Under the pieces are notes generated by a model. The model saw only the letters and a program-made list of their open reading frames with translations, did not search any database and was not told where the DNA came from. Below are positions 26,210 through 34,776 of a DNA stretch of 64,000 nucleotides, piece by piece. This stretch comes from Nostoc flagelliforme FACHB-838 (lineage in GTDB: Bacteria > Cyanobacteriota > Cyanobacteriia > Cyanobacteriales > Nostocaceae): NCBI RefSeq assembly GCF_014698065.1, contig NZ_JACJSI010000023.1:1-64000 (forward strand). The letters run 5' to 3'. A program made the position numbers and the translations under genes. Positions within the stretch are counted from its first letter, which is position 1. The number at the start of each line of letters is the position of its first letter.

Positions 26210-27771
26210 CCCGATACTCAATCCCTGCGGAAACACCTCCTCAAAATGGATTTGCTCTAACCACCGACGATGACCAAGTAGAAGTAGAATCTTCGGATTG
26301 GGAATCACGAATGTCAAAGTTGGTCGGCTTTGAAGAATCTTCTTCTACCGATACCCAAGGATCAGAAAACTCTGCAACGCCACCAGAATCGGTTTCTCAA
26401 CCACAAGAAGTTCAGACTAAGCAAGCTCTCTCAGCTAATCCCTTTGCAAAATTAGGCTTGGTAGGGGCTGCTACCTTAGGGATCGTTTTGGTGGGTGGTG
26501 TGTTTTTGTCGCAGTTAATGGGTACCAGCAATCGAAAACCCCAAAATATTGTTTCTCCACCAGTACAAGAGCAGCCGACTAATGAATCTACATCTCAACA
26601 GCTAGAAGCTCAAGTAGATACTCTAAAAACGAAATTAGCCCTGACTGAACAAGCGCAAATGGTGAAAGCTGCCCAACAACAGCTGAGAACTGCCAAATCA
26701 ATGTCTACAGTACCTTTGCAACAACCATCAGTTAGACCGCAAGTGATCCCAACACCCCCACCAACAGCTTATGTACCTCGCACAGTTACAGTTGAGCGCG
26801 TCGTTAGAGTACCTGCTTCTCAACCTGTGCCATCACCCCAGCTACCAGTTGTGAAGCCAAACACTCAACCGGTAGTTAAAATAACTCCACCATCTCCACC
26901 AAGCCCACTTGAAGAGTGGGCAAGGCTAGCAAAGTTAGGTAGTTATGGTCAAGTAAATGCTACCAATCAACCTACTACCATAGCCGCTGTTGAACCTTTA
27001 AACAACACGCCCCAGCAACAGACACCACCTCCTGAGCCACCCCCACAACAGGAAACAGCGCAAGCGCTGGGGCCAAAATCCTTAGCAGTCGGGAGTAGTG
27101 CCAAAGCTGTGCTAGCAACAGCAATATTCGGAGAAACTACTAATAAGTCAAGCGGTGGTGATTCAGAGGAAGAAAAAACCGTATTTGTGATCCGATTGGA
27201 AGAACCGCTAAAATCCTCCGATGGGGCGATCGCTATACCTGCAAATACCGAATTCTTAACTGAAATTCGTTCCATTTCCGAACAAGGTTTTTTGCAGATG
27301 AACGTAGTTAAACTGATCTCGCAAAATAATGGCAACCCTACAGAGCAAAGCTTACCCAAAAATGCAATTATTATTCGCGGTACCCAAGGTAAACCTTTAA
27401 TAGCAAGTAAATTTCCCGGTCAAAGTTCGTCTATAGCATCAATGGATCTAGGACTATTCGTTTTGGGAGGTCTTGGTAAAGCGGCAGAGTTAATAAATCG
27501 CCCCGATACCACACTCGTGTCCTTACCCACCACCACCACCACCACTAATAGCAACGGCGATTCCACCCCCGTCATTACTTCTGCTACTGGTACTATCACT
27601 GAGAATAGACGTGACCTTGTAGCTGCGGTTGCGGAAGGTGGTTTCACTTCTGTAGTACCCCAAATTGCCCAACGTAATCAACAGGCGATCGCCCAAATGT
27701 CACAACCAACTAATATTTGGTTTATGCAAGCTGGTACAACTGTTGAATTATACGTTAATCAAGCGATCTAG
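26206..27771 (+). CDS. VirB10/TrbI-like envelope-spanning protein
   Basis: The 521-residue protein has the VirB10 architecture: an acidic cytoplasmic amino part, one membrane helix (LGLVGAATLGIVLVGGVFL, about 81-99), a coiled coil, a Pro-rich spacer (about 180-290) able to span the periplasm, and a C-terminal domain (about 295-515) with VIRLEEPL, IPANTEFLTEI and a terminal WFMQAGTTVELYVNQAI. That last motif is typical of TrbI/VirB10. The ATG at 26206 overlaps the previous stop. This is the second best-supported member of the cluster. Confidence 0.78.
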   Translation: MTRYSIPAETPPQNGFALTTDDDQVEVESSDWESRMSKLVGFEESSSTDTQGSENSATPPESVSQPQEVQTKQALSANPFAKLGLVGAATLGIVLVGGVFLSQLMGTSNRKPQNIVSPPVQEQPTNESTSQQLEAQVDTLKTKLALTEQAQMVKAAQQQLRTAKSMSTVPLQQPSVRPQVIPTPPPTAYVPRTVTVERVVRVPASQPVPSPQLPVVKPNTQPVVKITPPSPPSPLEEWARLAKLGSYGQVNATNQPTTIAAVEPLNNTPQQQTPPPEPPPQQETAQALGPKSLAVGSSAKAVLATAIFGETTNKSSGGDSEEEKTVFVIRLEEPLKSSDGAIAIPANTEFLTEIRSISEQGFLQMNVVKLISQNNGNPTEQSLPKNAIIIRGTQGKPLIASKFPGQSSSIASMDLGLFVLGGLGKAAELINRPDTTLVSLPTTTTTTNSNGDSTPVITSATGTITENRRDLVAAVAEGGFTSVVPQIAQRNQQAIAQMSQPTNIWFMQAGTTVELYVNQAI

Positions 27772-27895
27772 TTTTAGAAGGTAGGATTTATACCAATTGA
27801 GATATTAGATTGGGTAATGGTAATTGGTTAATTAGTTTTCTTTTCCTTTTTCCCATCTCCCCTTGTTACATCTACCAATTTACCCATTTGCAACC

Positions 27896-28468
27896 ATGAA
27901 AAATAATACTAAATCGTCAGGAAATACCGCAAAGAATTCTTATTTCCTACCTATAGCTTCCTTAATTTTCTCGGTTGCTATGCTCTTGTTGGTAGGCCGC
28001 GCTGTAGCTAATAACGCCGTTTTGCGTTCCATATTTTCCTGCCAAGCACAGGGTTTAGGGGGACTAGTACCTACAATCAATGTTTGGTATCAGCAAGGAA
28101 CAAACTTAAGCTTTATTCCGGCCGGAGAAGTAATTAAAAAAGTTTGGTTGAACGATCCATCACAAGTAACGATGGATTTTGATGGCCCAGTATGTATGCA
28201 GTTTGGCCCAAAACCTAATGCTAGTTCAGGAGATTGTAAAAACTCAGCAGCGAATGTAATTCAACTCAGACGAATTCCCAAACTGAACATTCCTGGGCTT
28301 CCTAACACTAACAATACACTTTTAACAGTTGTTACCGAAGGGCAAGGTAGAAACAAATTGTATACTTTTCGAGTGATATATGGAACAGATAATCCCGAAT
28401 ATCACACTTTAGCAATTTTTCCCGATCCTTCTGGTCAGGAAGGGGCTTGTGCAAAAGTTTCACAATAA
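27896..28468 (+). CDS. VirB9/TraK-like candidate
   Basis: The 190-residue protein has an amino-terminal signal or anchor (FLPIASLIFSVAMLLLVG) and an all-beta mature part: NLSFIPAGEVIKKVWLND, then NVIQLRRI, and NTLLTVVTEGQGRNKLYTFRVIYG. The order 'G-x-I-x-x-V ... L ... TxLxVxTxxGxxYxFxV' is what VirB9 and TraK amino domains show. The usual C-terminal VirB9 domain is absent. The ATG at 27896 is used; the frame extends back to 27863. It ends the gene run, 125 bases after the VirB10-like gene. The VirB9 assignment is inference. Confidence 0.5.
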   Translation: MKNNTKSSGNTAKNSYFLPIASLIFSVAMLLLVGRAVANNAVLRSIFSCQAQGLGGLVPTINVWYQQGTNLSFIPAGEVIKKVWLNDPSQVTMDFDGPVCMQFGPKPNASSGDCKNSAANVIQLRRIPKLNIPGLPNTNNTLLTVVTEGQGRNKLYTFRVIYGTDNPEYHTLAIFPDPSGQEGACAKVSQ

Positions 28469-28542
28469 AGTTTACCAAAAGTACCTAATAGATATAGGAG
28501 CGAAGTAGAGACGTAGCAGCGCTAGGTCTCTATAAGGGTTTC

Positions 28543-28671
28543 ATATCATGTTCGACTTAATACTTATGTCATTGCGAGCGTAGCGCGGCAATCCCAAACC
28601 TTTGCGATTGCTTCATTCCACTTCGTTGCATTCGCAATGACATATTATAAGTGATTTGCCGAACATGATAT
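28543..28671. repeat. MITE-like element with terminal inverted repeats
   Basis: The left end ATATCATGTTCG-(acttaatacttatg)-TCATTGCGAG matches the reverse complement of the right end (ATATCATGTTCG-(gcaaatcacttataatatg)-TCATTGCGAA) over some 35 bases with a few changes. No coding capacity is seen inside. It has the size and structure of a miniature inverted-repeat element. Confidence 0.6.
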
Positions 28672-28714
28672 CAGGCAATAAATAATTAATTTCTAGAGAT
28701 GTGTAAATGAAGTA

Positions 28715-28814
28715 ATACCAATTCAAATAATGTTTGCGACACATCAATTATTTGTAAGGGTACAACATTGTTGTGCCCCTACTCATCTGTCGCATTCTTT
28801 TTTCAAATTGGTAT
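28715..28814. repeat. MITE-like element with ATACCAATT ends
   Basis: The ends are ATACCAATT (28715-28723) and AATTGGTAT (28806-28814), with further inside matches GCGACA/TGTCGC. The centre carries GTAAGGGTACAAC / GTTGTGCCCCTAC, a version of the hairpin core seen at 61580-61608. Confidence 0.6.
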
Positions 28815-29138
28815 AAGAGGAAGAGGATGTTTGAAAAGTATTTGGCTGTGAGTTACTACTTCAGGGAAGCAAATTGGGGTACTTCACCTATATTGTCTTA
28901 AGTATAAATAGCTAGGCGTAAATAAATTAAAGTTTGTAATCACGGCTTTAATCCTGATAATCCTTATTTAGATTGATGAATCGCTCACTGCAAACTAGAA
29001 TTTTATTCTATGTTTAATTATGCCTACCTACTTACTCAGGCGTTTCCAACCAACATCTTTATAAATCTTTAGGCAAAAACTAACTACAAATTCCAAATCT
29101 GTGTAAATATAAAGAAAAGCTTAAGAGGTTACAGACTC

Positions 29139-29378
29139 ATGGTAACAGCGAAAATAATGCAACAGCTTTGGGCTGTAATCGAGTCTACACAGGTTAGCAC
29201 CCTGCTACAGTTTGATGATGCTGCTTTAGTGCAAGTCCTTCTCCAGCAGTTAAAGGCGAAGCAGGCGATTGATCCGCAGGCAGATAGCACCCTTAATACT
29301 TATATAAAATCCAAACTACCCCTCATTCGTGATACAGCGGAAGGTAGATTATCCTTTGGGCAAGGCGGCAATCATTAG
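29139..29378 (+). CDS. Small conserved-looking hypothetical protein
   Basis: The 79-residue helical protein (VIESTQVSTLLQFDDAALVQVLLQQL, then SYIKSKLPLIRDTAEGR-like tail) has no membrane segment and ends in a Gly-rich tail. No family name is recognised with confidence, although the pattern looks like a conserved small cyanobacterial protein. It is followed after 63 bases by a small membrane protein on the same strand. Confidence 0.55.
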   Translation: MVTAKIMQQLWAVIESTQVSTLLQFDDAALVQVLLQQLKAKQAIDPQADSTLNTYIKSKLPLIRDTAEGRLSFGQGGNH

Positions 29379-29441
29379 CGCGATAAATCAAATGATTTCT
29401 CATTGCCAAGCATACGCTCAGAGTTTAAACAGTGGAATATT

Positions 29442-29705
29442 ATGAATTACTGGCTAGTAATTGCCCTAGTAGCTTATCTAATTGGAGCAGCAATTGAAGG
29501 GTTCAGTACAGCCAGTCAGCTATCTCATTCAGTGCCAGAATTAGCCAAAAGTACACAAGATCATCCTTCAGATTCTGCCACTCCGCCTAGCTCGATTTGG
29601 CGAGTTGTGGCCGCTATCGCTTCAGTAAGTATCTGTGGAGCTTTTTTGTGGCCTTGCCGCCTTTTTCACCGTTTAATTAAAGGTAACGTTCGTTCGGAAG
29701 ATTAG
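29442..29705 (+). CDS. Small single-pass or two-pass membrane protein
   Basis: From the ATG at 29442 the 87-residue product begins with a helix (YWLVIALVAYLIGAAIEGF), a polar loop rich in Ser and Pro, then a second helix (VVAAIASVSICGAFLW) and a basic tail. The frame is open from 29403 but those codons lack a start. No family is recognised. A strong hairpin terminator follows at 29751. Confidence 0.55.
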   Translation: MNYWLVIALVAYLIGAAIEGFSTASQLSHSVPELAKSTQDHPSDSATPPSSIWRVVAAIASVSICGAFLWPCRLFHRLIKGNVRSED

Positions 29706-29750
29706 AACACCAATCAATATCAATATAGTAGTAATTCTGGAAGAATCTTA

Positions 29751-29796
29751 CCCCTCTTTGTTGGTGTCAGCCTGACGTTAGGCAAGCAAAGAGGGG
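29751..29796. terminator. Strong hairpin terminator
   Basis: CCCCTCTTTG (29751-29760) pairs perfectly with CAAAGAGGGG (29787-29796). The loop holds a smaller stem, CCT-gacgtt-AGG. It follows the small membrane protein gene by 45 bases. Confidence 0.65.
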
Positions 29797-29915
29797 AATT
29801 TGATTGGCGCTTATCTATAACAAACAATTTTCATTTGAATCAGACACACGGTAGGGATGCACAACTGTGCGTCTATATAAATTGTTTGTATTCCAAGCAA
29901 TTACAAACCCTTACA

Positions 29916-30593
29916 TCATGTAGTTTGTTCTGGTGTCGCTACATTTTGCCCAATTTTTGGCTCAGTACCAGCAAGCAGTCGTTCAATATTAGTACGATGG
30001 CGCAAAATCACATATAATCCGCCGGCAATTCCAAACAGAATATAGGGTAGGGGTTGATGCAAAAGTACCATGAAAATGGAACCTGCGATCGCACCTGTAA
30101 TTGAACTCAAAGAGACAATCCGCGATATCGCCACAACGACGGCAAATACACCTGCTGTTGCTAAACCTACCTGCCAACTCATTGCCAACAAGATTCCTAA
30201 GCTAATAGCAACAGATTTACCACCAGTAAAGCCTAAAAAAATTGATTTACTATGTCCGAGGATGGCAGCTAACCCAGCTAAAGTTACTATCCACGGTTGC
30301 CATAGTTGTGGATCTACTGTTGGAGGTATATAATTTTGAATTGGGTTAAAATTGAACAACCAGTAAACTAGAGCGATCGCTAATACTCCCTTTAAGGCAT
30401 CAAGTACTAAAACCAATGCTCCTGGCCCTTTCCCCAAGGTTCTTAGTACATTAGTTGCGCCAGTGGAACCTGAACCAACTTCCCGAATATCAATACCCTT
30501 TAACTGCTTCACAGCAATGTAGCCAGTGGGAAAAGAACCCAGCAGGTAAGCTATCACCACAATTAGCACGCACAGAGTTAACCAAATAGCCAT
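29916..30593 (-). CDS. plsY: Glycerol-3-phosphate acyltransferase PlsY
   Basis: The 225-residue polytopic protein shows the three PlsY motifs: LGSFPTGYIA with GSGSTGATNVLRTLGK, then GHSKSIFLGFTGGKSVA, and a C-terminal region with VLLHQPLPYILFGIAGGLYVILRHRTNIERLL. PlsY transfers an acyl group from acyl-phosphate to glycerol-3-phosphate, the first step of phospholipid and glycolipid synthesis. The ATG at 30593 is preferred over an in-frame TTG four codons upstream. It is last of four minus-strand genes (mlaE, DUF3119, DUF3086, plsY). Confidence 0.94.
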   Translation of the reverse strand: MAIWLTLCVLIVVIAYLLGSFPTGYIAVKQLKGIDIREVGSGSTGATNVLRTLGKGPGALVLVLDALKGVLAIALVYWLFNFNPIQNYIPPTVDPQLWQPWIVTLAGLAAILGHSKSIFLGFTGGKSVAISLGILLAMSWQVGLATAGVFAVVVAISRIVSLSSITGAIAGSIFMVLLHQPLPYILFGIAGGLYVILRHRTNIERLLAGTEPKIGQNVATPEQTT

Positions 30594-30663
30594 AATAAAA
30601 TTCAAAATTCACTTATTCAAAAAAGTCCAGAGAAATAACTTTTCACTCTGGACTATTGACTAA

Positions 30664-31938
30664 TTAAAAGTCGTCATCATAGTTTCTCACTGTTTTGGGG
30701 TCAGGAGCAAAGGCTAACCACAAAGGAAATTGCAACAGTGACAAACTGATTAGCTCCTCTGAATCATCAATGATAATTAAGGGCAATTGATTGGCTTTTG
30801 TCAATCGGTCTGCCTTCTGAGCGAGAGCATCAGATGCCTCAAATAATACCACACCCCGGTCTGGGCCGAAATCTGGGCGACCGATTCCCAGACAATCTTG
30901 CAAGCCGCGCCGCCATTCACCTAATCGCTCCGGCGTATTAGCTAAGACTAAAGTACGGAGGCGATCGCCATAGAGCTTATGTAATATCGAAATCGTAGCT
31001 GAGGCAATCAGGATATTCTGCAAGCGGCTACCCATTGTCCGCAAACCACCCCGTCCCCCTTGGGTAAAAAACCAGTTGGAAACACGTTCAGCGTGGATTG
31101 GTTCGAAGGTACGACGTAGTTGCCACGGTGGGCCGTAGTAGTCCGGTTTATTGCGATATTGGTCAATTAAGCGGCGAATTTGCTTTGTAGTGTCTTGAAA
31201 CTGCTGTTGGGCAAATTGGGGTATTCCAGATTGTGGTTCAACTGGTTTAGCCTCTCTTACAGATGGTTTTTCTCGTTCTACTACAGTTGGTGTCAGTTGC
31301 AACTGCTCGGCGGCTGAGGCTAAATCTTGTAAGCTACCTGTGAGATAATCTTTAAAACCCTGCACCCGAATTGCCAAGTCTTGGGACGTACCAGCAAAAG
31401 TAGTTCGCATTTCGTTGCGGATACGTTCTTGACGGCGTTCTAATTGTTCTACAGAAATTTGCAGGGTTTGTTTACGTTGTTCTAACTGCACCAGTGACTC
31501 TTGTACGATTCGTCCCAGTGATGTTTGAGTTTCACTCACCTGTGCCTGAAGATTTTTGTAATAAGCTTGCAGGTTGGCTATTTCTTCATTGAGAGCGGCT
31601 TGGACGCTGTGCAACTCTGCCACTCGCTGCTCTGCTTCTGTATATAATGAATGATTTCCTGATTCTATTTCTGACTGAAGTGGGAGATTTTCAGCTTCTA
31701 ACTGGGCTACAAACTCGCCATTTGAATTTTCTGTTAGCTCTACTGTAGAATCTACCACTTCTGCATTGGAAATGAGTGGCTCAAAAGTTGTGTAGTCTTT
31801 TGATGAGCTAATGGCTCCTGTTTCTACCACAGACTCAACACATGGATTTGCTGGATGTTCAACTGCACTGTTCTGTTCTTGTTTTTCCGCCAACCGCTCA
31901 TCAATTGGTTCTGGGGTTTGAGATGCCTCTGAGTTCAT
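30664..31938 (-). CDS. DUF3086 family coiled-coil protein
   Basis: The 424-residue protein has a polar acidic amino part, a long coiled coil (about 80-190, EEIANLQAYYKNLQAQVSE and similar), and the conserved DUF3086 C-terminal domain: WQLRRTFEPIHAERVSNWFF, GGLRTMGSRLQNILIASA and LGIGRPDFGPDRGVVLFEA. It is restricted to cyanobacteria and of unknown function. The ATG at 31938 is preferred to a TTG two codons upstream. Its place between DUF3119/mlaE and plsY suggests a membrane-lipid context. Confidence 0.8.
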   Translation of the reverse strand: MNSEASQTPEPIDERLAEKQEQNSAVEHPANPCVESVVETGAISSSKDYTTFEPLISNAEVVDSTVELTENSNGEFVAQLEAENLPLQSEIESGNHSLYTEAEQRVAELHSVQAALNEEIANLQAYYKNLQAQVSETQTSLGRIVQESLVQLEQRKQTLQISVEQLERRQERIRNEMRTTFAGTSQDLAIRVQGFKDYLTGSLQDLASAAEQLQLTPTVVEREKPSVREAKPVEPQSGIPQFAQQQFQDTTKQIRRLIDQYRNKPDYYGPPWQLRRTFEPIHAERVSNWFFTQGGRGGLRTMGSRLQNILIASATISILHKLYGDRLRTLVLANTPERLGEWRRGLQDCLGIGRPDFGPDRGVVLFEASDALAQKADRLTKANQLPLIIIDDSEELISLSLLQFPLWLAFAPDPKTVRNYDDDF

Positions 31939-32075
31939 AAACAATAGTGTAATTCCTATGACGCGAACAAATAGCTTTCAGAAATATTACAATCGACTTG
32001 CTATAAAAGTCCTGAATCATCAGTGCTGAGTTATGAGTCTAGATGAAAACGACTCGGCACTGATGGTACTCAGTA

Positions 32076-32492
32076 CTAAATACGTGGACAACGTTGTTCT
32101 AAACAACCCTTCAAGGTGTTAGGGTCAAATAAAATCGGCAAAAAGTGAATACTTTTAATTTCTTTAAAGTAAAACAGAATGGGTACTTTATTCCAGAATA
32201 TCCGCCAGTTTTGCCATTCCTGATAGGGAAAACGCCGAAGCAATTTTTCGCCTCTGTAAATATCTAAGTCGGTGACGGTAAATTGCAAACGTAGCGTTAA
32301 TGCCTGAAACATCAGAAAGAAACCAAACAGTGTGAAAATTAAGCCTATCCACGGTTGTACCAACAGTAGTGGAATAGCGGCAATCATCAACACTATAGGT
32401 ATGTTGTAACTAGGTTTGAGTTCCACAGTTGATGTGGAGTTAGGAGCAAATGAAGTGGTCACAGTCTTAAATCCTGCTTTATTAGTAGGCAT
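32076..32492 (-). CDS. DUF3119 family membrane protein
   Basis: The 138-residue protein has a hydrophobic hairpin near 30-65 (IPIVLMIAAIPLLLVQPWIGLIF), then a soluble PH-like part with LQFTVTDLDIYRGEKLLRRFPYQEWQNWRIFW and a final HFLPILFDPNTLKGCLEQRCP. This is the cyanobacterial and plastid DUF3119 family. It is 108 bases after the MlaE permease gene on the same strand, and that neighbour pairing is, from memory, common in cyanobacteria. The function is unknown but probably linked to the permease. Confidence 0.78.
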   Translation of the reverse strand: MPTNKAGFKTVTTSFAPNSTSTVELKPSYNIPIVLMIAAIPLLLVQPWIGLIFTLFGFFLMFQALTLRLQFTVTDLDIYRGEKLLRRFPYQEWQNWRIFWNKVPILFYFKEIKSIHFLPILFDPNTLKGCLEQRCPRI

Positions 32493-32600
32493 CTATCCTA
32501 TTTTAGAAGGCAAGAGGCAGGAGGCAGGAGTTAAAACTCCTCACTTCTAACTCTGAACCAGAGGCAAAGTGTCTCCGGTTTTGCTCCTAACTCATCAGTT

Positions 32601-33395
32601 TTATAAGCCCAAGAACGCACTGCTAGTCCCCTGAAACATTAACCAAGAAAGAAAGAAATTGCTAACGAATATAATTAGTAAGGCAGTCACAACAGCAGTT
32701 GTAGTTGACTGTCCTACACCTTTGGCTCCTCCTGTTGTCGTCAACCCCCAACTGCAACCAATTACGGCGATTAAAATGCCAAAGCAACACGCCTTAATCA
32801 TGGCGCTAACAATATCCCATATCCCAAGAAAGTTACGGGCTGAGTCTAGAAATACCGTATCAGAAAGGTTGTAGATATTTGTCGCAATTATTAATCCTCC
32901 GAACATCCCTGTTATCAAAGACAAGAGGGTTAAAATTGGTAGCATTAAACAGCAAGCAAGCACGCGGGGAATAACCAGATAATCGATTGGATCAGTTCTC
33001 AACATCAACATGGCATCGATTTGTTCTGTTACCCGCATGGTACCGATTTCTGCTGCAAAAGCAGAACCGACTCGCCCCGCCAAAATCACTGCTGTCAACA
33101 CGGGAGAGAGTTCTCGTGTCAACGCTACAGAAAGCACTCCGCCGATAATGTTTCCGGCGCCAAAGTTGATAAATTCCCGCGCCACCTGAATGGTAAACAC
33201 TGCGCCGACAAAAATAGCCGTCAATAGGGCAATAAATAGGGAATCTGGCCCAACTGCTGCCATTTGTTCTAAGGTGTTGCGCCGATGGATTTTACCCTTC
33301 AATAGGTGAACTAGTACTTGCCCACCCAGAAAAATCGCCGCCAGCAGCCGCTGACTCCATTCTCCTAAACTGGATTTGGATGTAGTCTGGTTCAA
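32601..33395 (-). CDS. mlaE: MlaE-family lipid ABC transporter permease
   Basis: The 264-residue protein has the MlaE core: FVGAVFTIQVAREFINFGAG, LTRELSPVLTAVILAGRVGSAFAAEIGTM, VTEQIDAMLMLRTDPIDYLVIPRV, and LMFQG near the end. The family moves phospholipids between the membranes with an ATPase (MlaF) and a substrate-binding MCE protein (MlaD); neither is in this window. The plastid counterpart is TGD1. The frame starts with TTG at 33395 and no earlier ATG exists; the first internal Met is at residue 45, inside the conserved part, so TTG is kept. Confidence 0.9.
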   Translation of the reverse strand: MNQTTSKSSLGEWSQRLLAAIFLGGQVLVHLLKGKIHRRNTLEQMAAVGPDSLFIALLTAIFVGAVFTIQVAREFINFGAGNIIGGVLSVALTRELSPVLTAVILAGRVGSAFAAEIGTMRVTEQIDAMLMLRTDPIDYLVIPRVLACCLMLPILTLLSLITGMFGGLIIATNIYNLSDTVFLDSARNFLGIWDIVSAMIKACCFGILIAVIGCSWGLTTTGGAKGVGQSTTTAVVTALLIIFVSNFFLSWLMFQGTSSAFLGL

Positions 33396-33440
33396 TGTTC
33401 TGTAGCTAACTCGGTAACTGCCTTAAGAATAGCGGAAGTT

Positions 33441-33499
33441 ATGGGGAATGGGGAATGGGTAATTGGGTGGGGATTGGAGATTAAGGACTGGGGACTGGT
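33441..33499. repeat. Short tandem heptanucleotide repeat
   Basis: Units such as GGGGAATG, GGGGATT and GGGGACT follow one another upstream of the mlaE start. They resemble the blocks at 4291 and 41252. Confidence 0.65.
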
Positions 33500-33625
33500 T
33501 ATTAATTCTTCTTCCCCTGCTCCCTCATTCCCTCACTCTCCTAATAAGAAAACTTGTTGCACAAGTGGGGGAAAGGGTCAAGGGTAAAGAAATGGAATTT
33601 TCCCTTTCTCTTTAACCTTTCCCCA

Positions 33626-33656
33626 ACATCTTGCAAAAGTGATTTTTGCAAGATGT
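33626..33656. repeat. Perfect 13-bp hairpin
   Basis: ACATCTTGCAAAA, a short loop, then TTTTGCAAGATGT form a near-perfect palindrome in the divergent gap between mlaE and the small membrane gene at 33952. It is too far from either coding end to be an obvious terminator and could be an operator or palindromic repeat. Confidence 0.5.
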
Positions 33657-33951
33657 CTAGACTGAATATTAACTTAGATTAAAGATGTTCTCAGAAAATT
33701 AAGCTGTTCTTAAACGTGCTAGAAAGCAATAAATAGGTGCTAATCTTGGCTATAACCTTCATTTTGCAAGGTTTTTATAGATTAAAGTGATTTTTTATTT
33801 TCCCAGCATACGCTGTAACTAATAGTTGCTTATTTTAATGAAAACTTAAGATTCTTGACAGATTCTCTGTTCAGGAGCGATCACACGTATTGTAGAAAAT
33901 GACGAACTGCTATCTAGCTCTTGTCATCTCTACTCACGGAGTTTGTCTTAA

Positions 33952-34248
33952 ATGACTATTTTCACTAACTTTCTCCGCTCCCTACTACTGACAATTATTT
34001 TTAGCTTTGTCGCTCCCATGCTACTTGTTGGCGGCGGATTGTTCCTTTTACCGCTCATCGGTTACTTCCCCGGCTTACAAGAGTTAACTGAAGCGATCGC
34101 TACTCAAATTATGCATTTTCTCGCCGCCTTTGGCAGTGGAACTCCCCTACGCGGATTATTTGTGATTAGCTTGACATGTAGTTTCGTTGGCGCACTGTTT
34201 GATACGTATGTTTACTATCGGTGCCAAATTTTACGAATAGACTCATAA
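33952..34248 (+). CDS. Small membrane protein
   Basis: The 98-residue protein has three hydrophobic segments (LLLTIIFSFVAPMLLVGGGLFLL, ITQ-free middle helix MHFLAAFG, and LFVISLTCSFVGALFDTYVYY). No family is recognised, but the regular pattern and clean ATG suggest a real gene. It stands alone between two non-coding gaps. Confidence 0.6.
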   Translation: MTIFTNFLRSLLLTIIFSFVAPMLLVGGGLFLLPLIGYFPGLQELTEAIATQIMHFLAAFGSGTPLRGLFVISLTCSFVGALFDTYVYYRCQILRIDS

Positions 34249-34776
34249 GTAGTGGAAATAGCTTCTTCAGTTGCTGATAGATTGCACAAGATCGGAAAAA
34301 GCCATATTTCCAAAAGTGAAAGTACTACTGGATACAGATTAGTGTTGCTAAATGAATTTTTATTACTTAAATTGGCTATCGAAGTTATTGATTAAATATT
34401 TATTATTTATTAGTTATTAGTTATTAATTACTGACAACTGGTGCAGGTGTGCGACCGTATTAAACCAATCATCAAAAAGTCAAAAAGCTTGCAATACTAA
34501 GGGTTAGGCAATTTTAAACTCTGTAAAAGGTTAAAATAGTCTGTGCAAACTCATCAGGTTGGAGGTTAGACTAGAGTTTGGCATTTTGTGTTGACTGCAA
34601 TTTTTAAGGACTTGATTACAATTGAACGAGAATAGTAAATAAAACTCAAAAATATAAAAATTTCCTTAAAAGTCTAGCGATCGCCATGCCTGCTCATGTT
34701 TCTTAACAGAGCAAAGCAGGTCGTCTGACCGTTGAGCATCTTATATTGAATTTATTACGAGGTATGTTGACAGCTC
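34249..34776. other. Intergenic region without a recognised gene
   Basis: No coding frame is seen. The part near 34395-34432 is a degenerate run of TTAGTTA-like heptamers. The last 100 bases before sppA probably hold its promoter; a GAGG ribosome site (TTACGAGGTATG) lies 16 bases before the ATG. Confidence 0.5.

Noticed and set aside
29835..30017. Plus-strand frame opposite plsY
   Set aside because: Shadow of plsY plus a repeat hairpin; no coding pattern.
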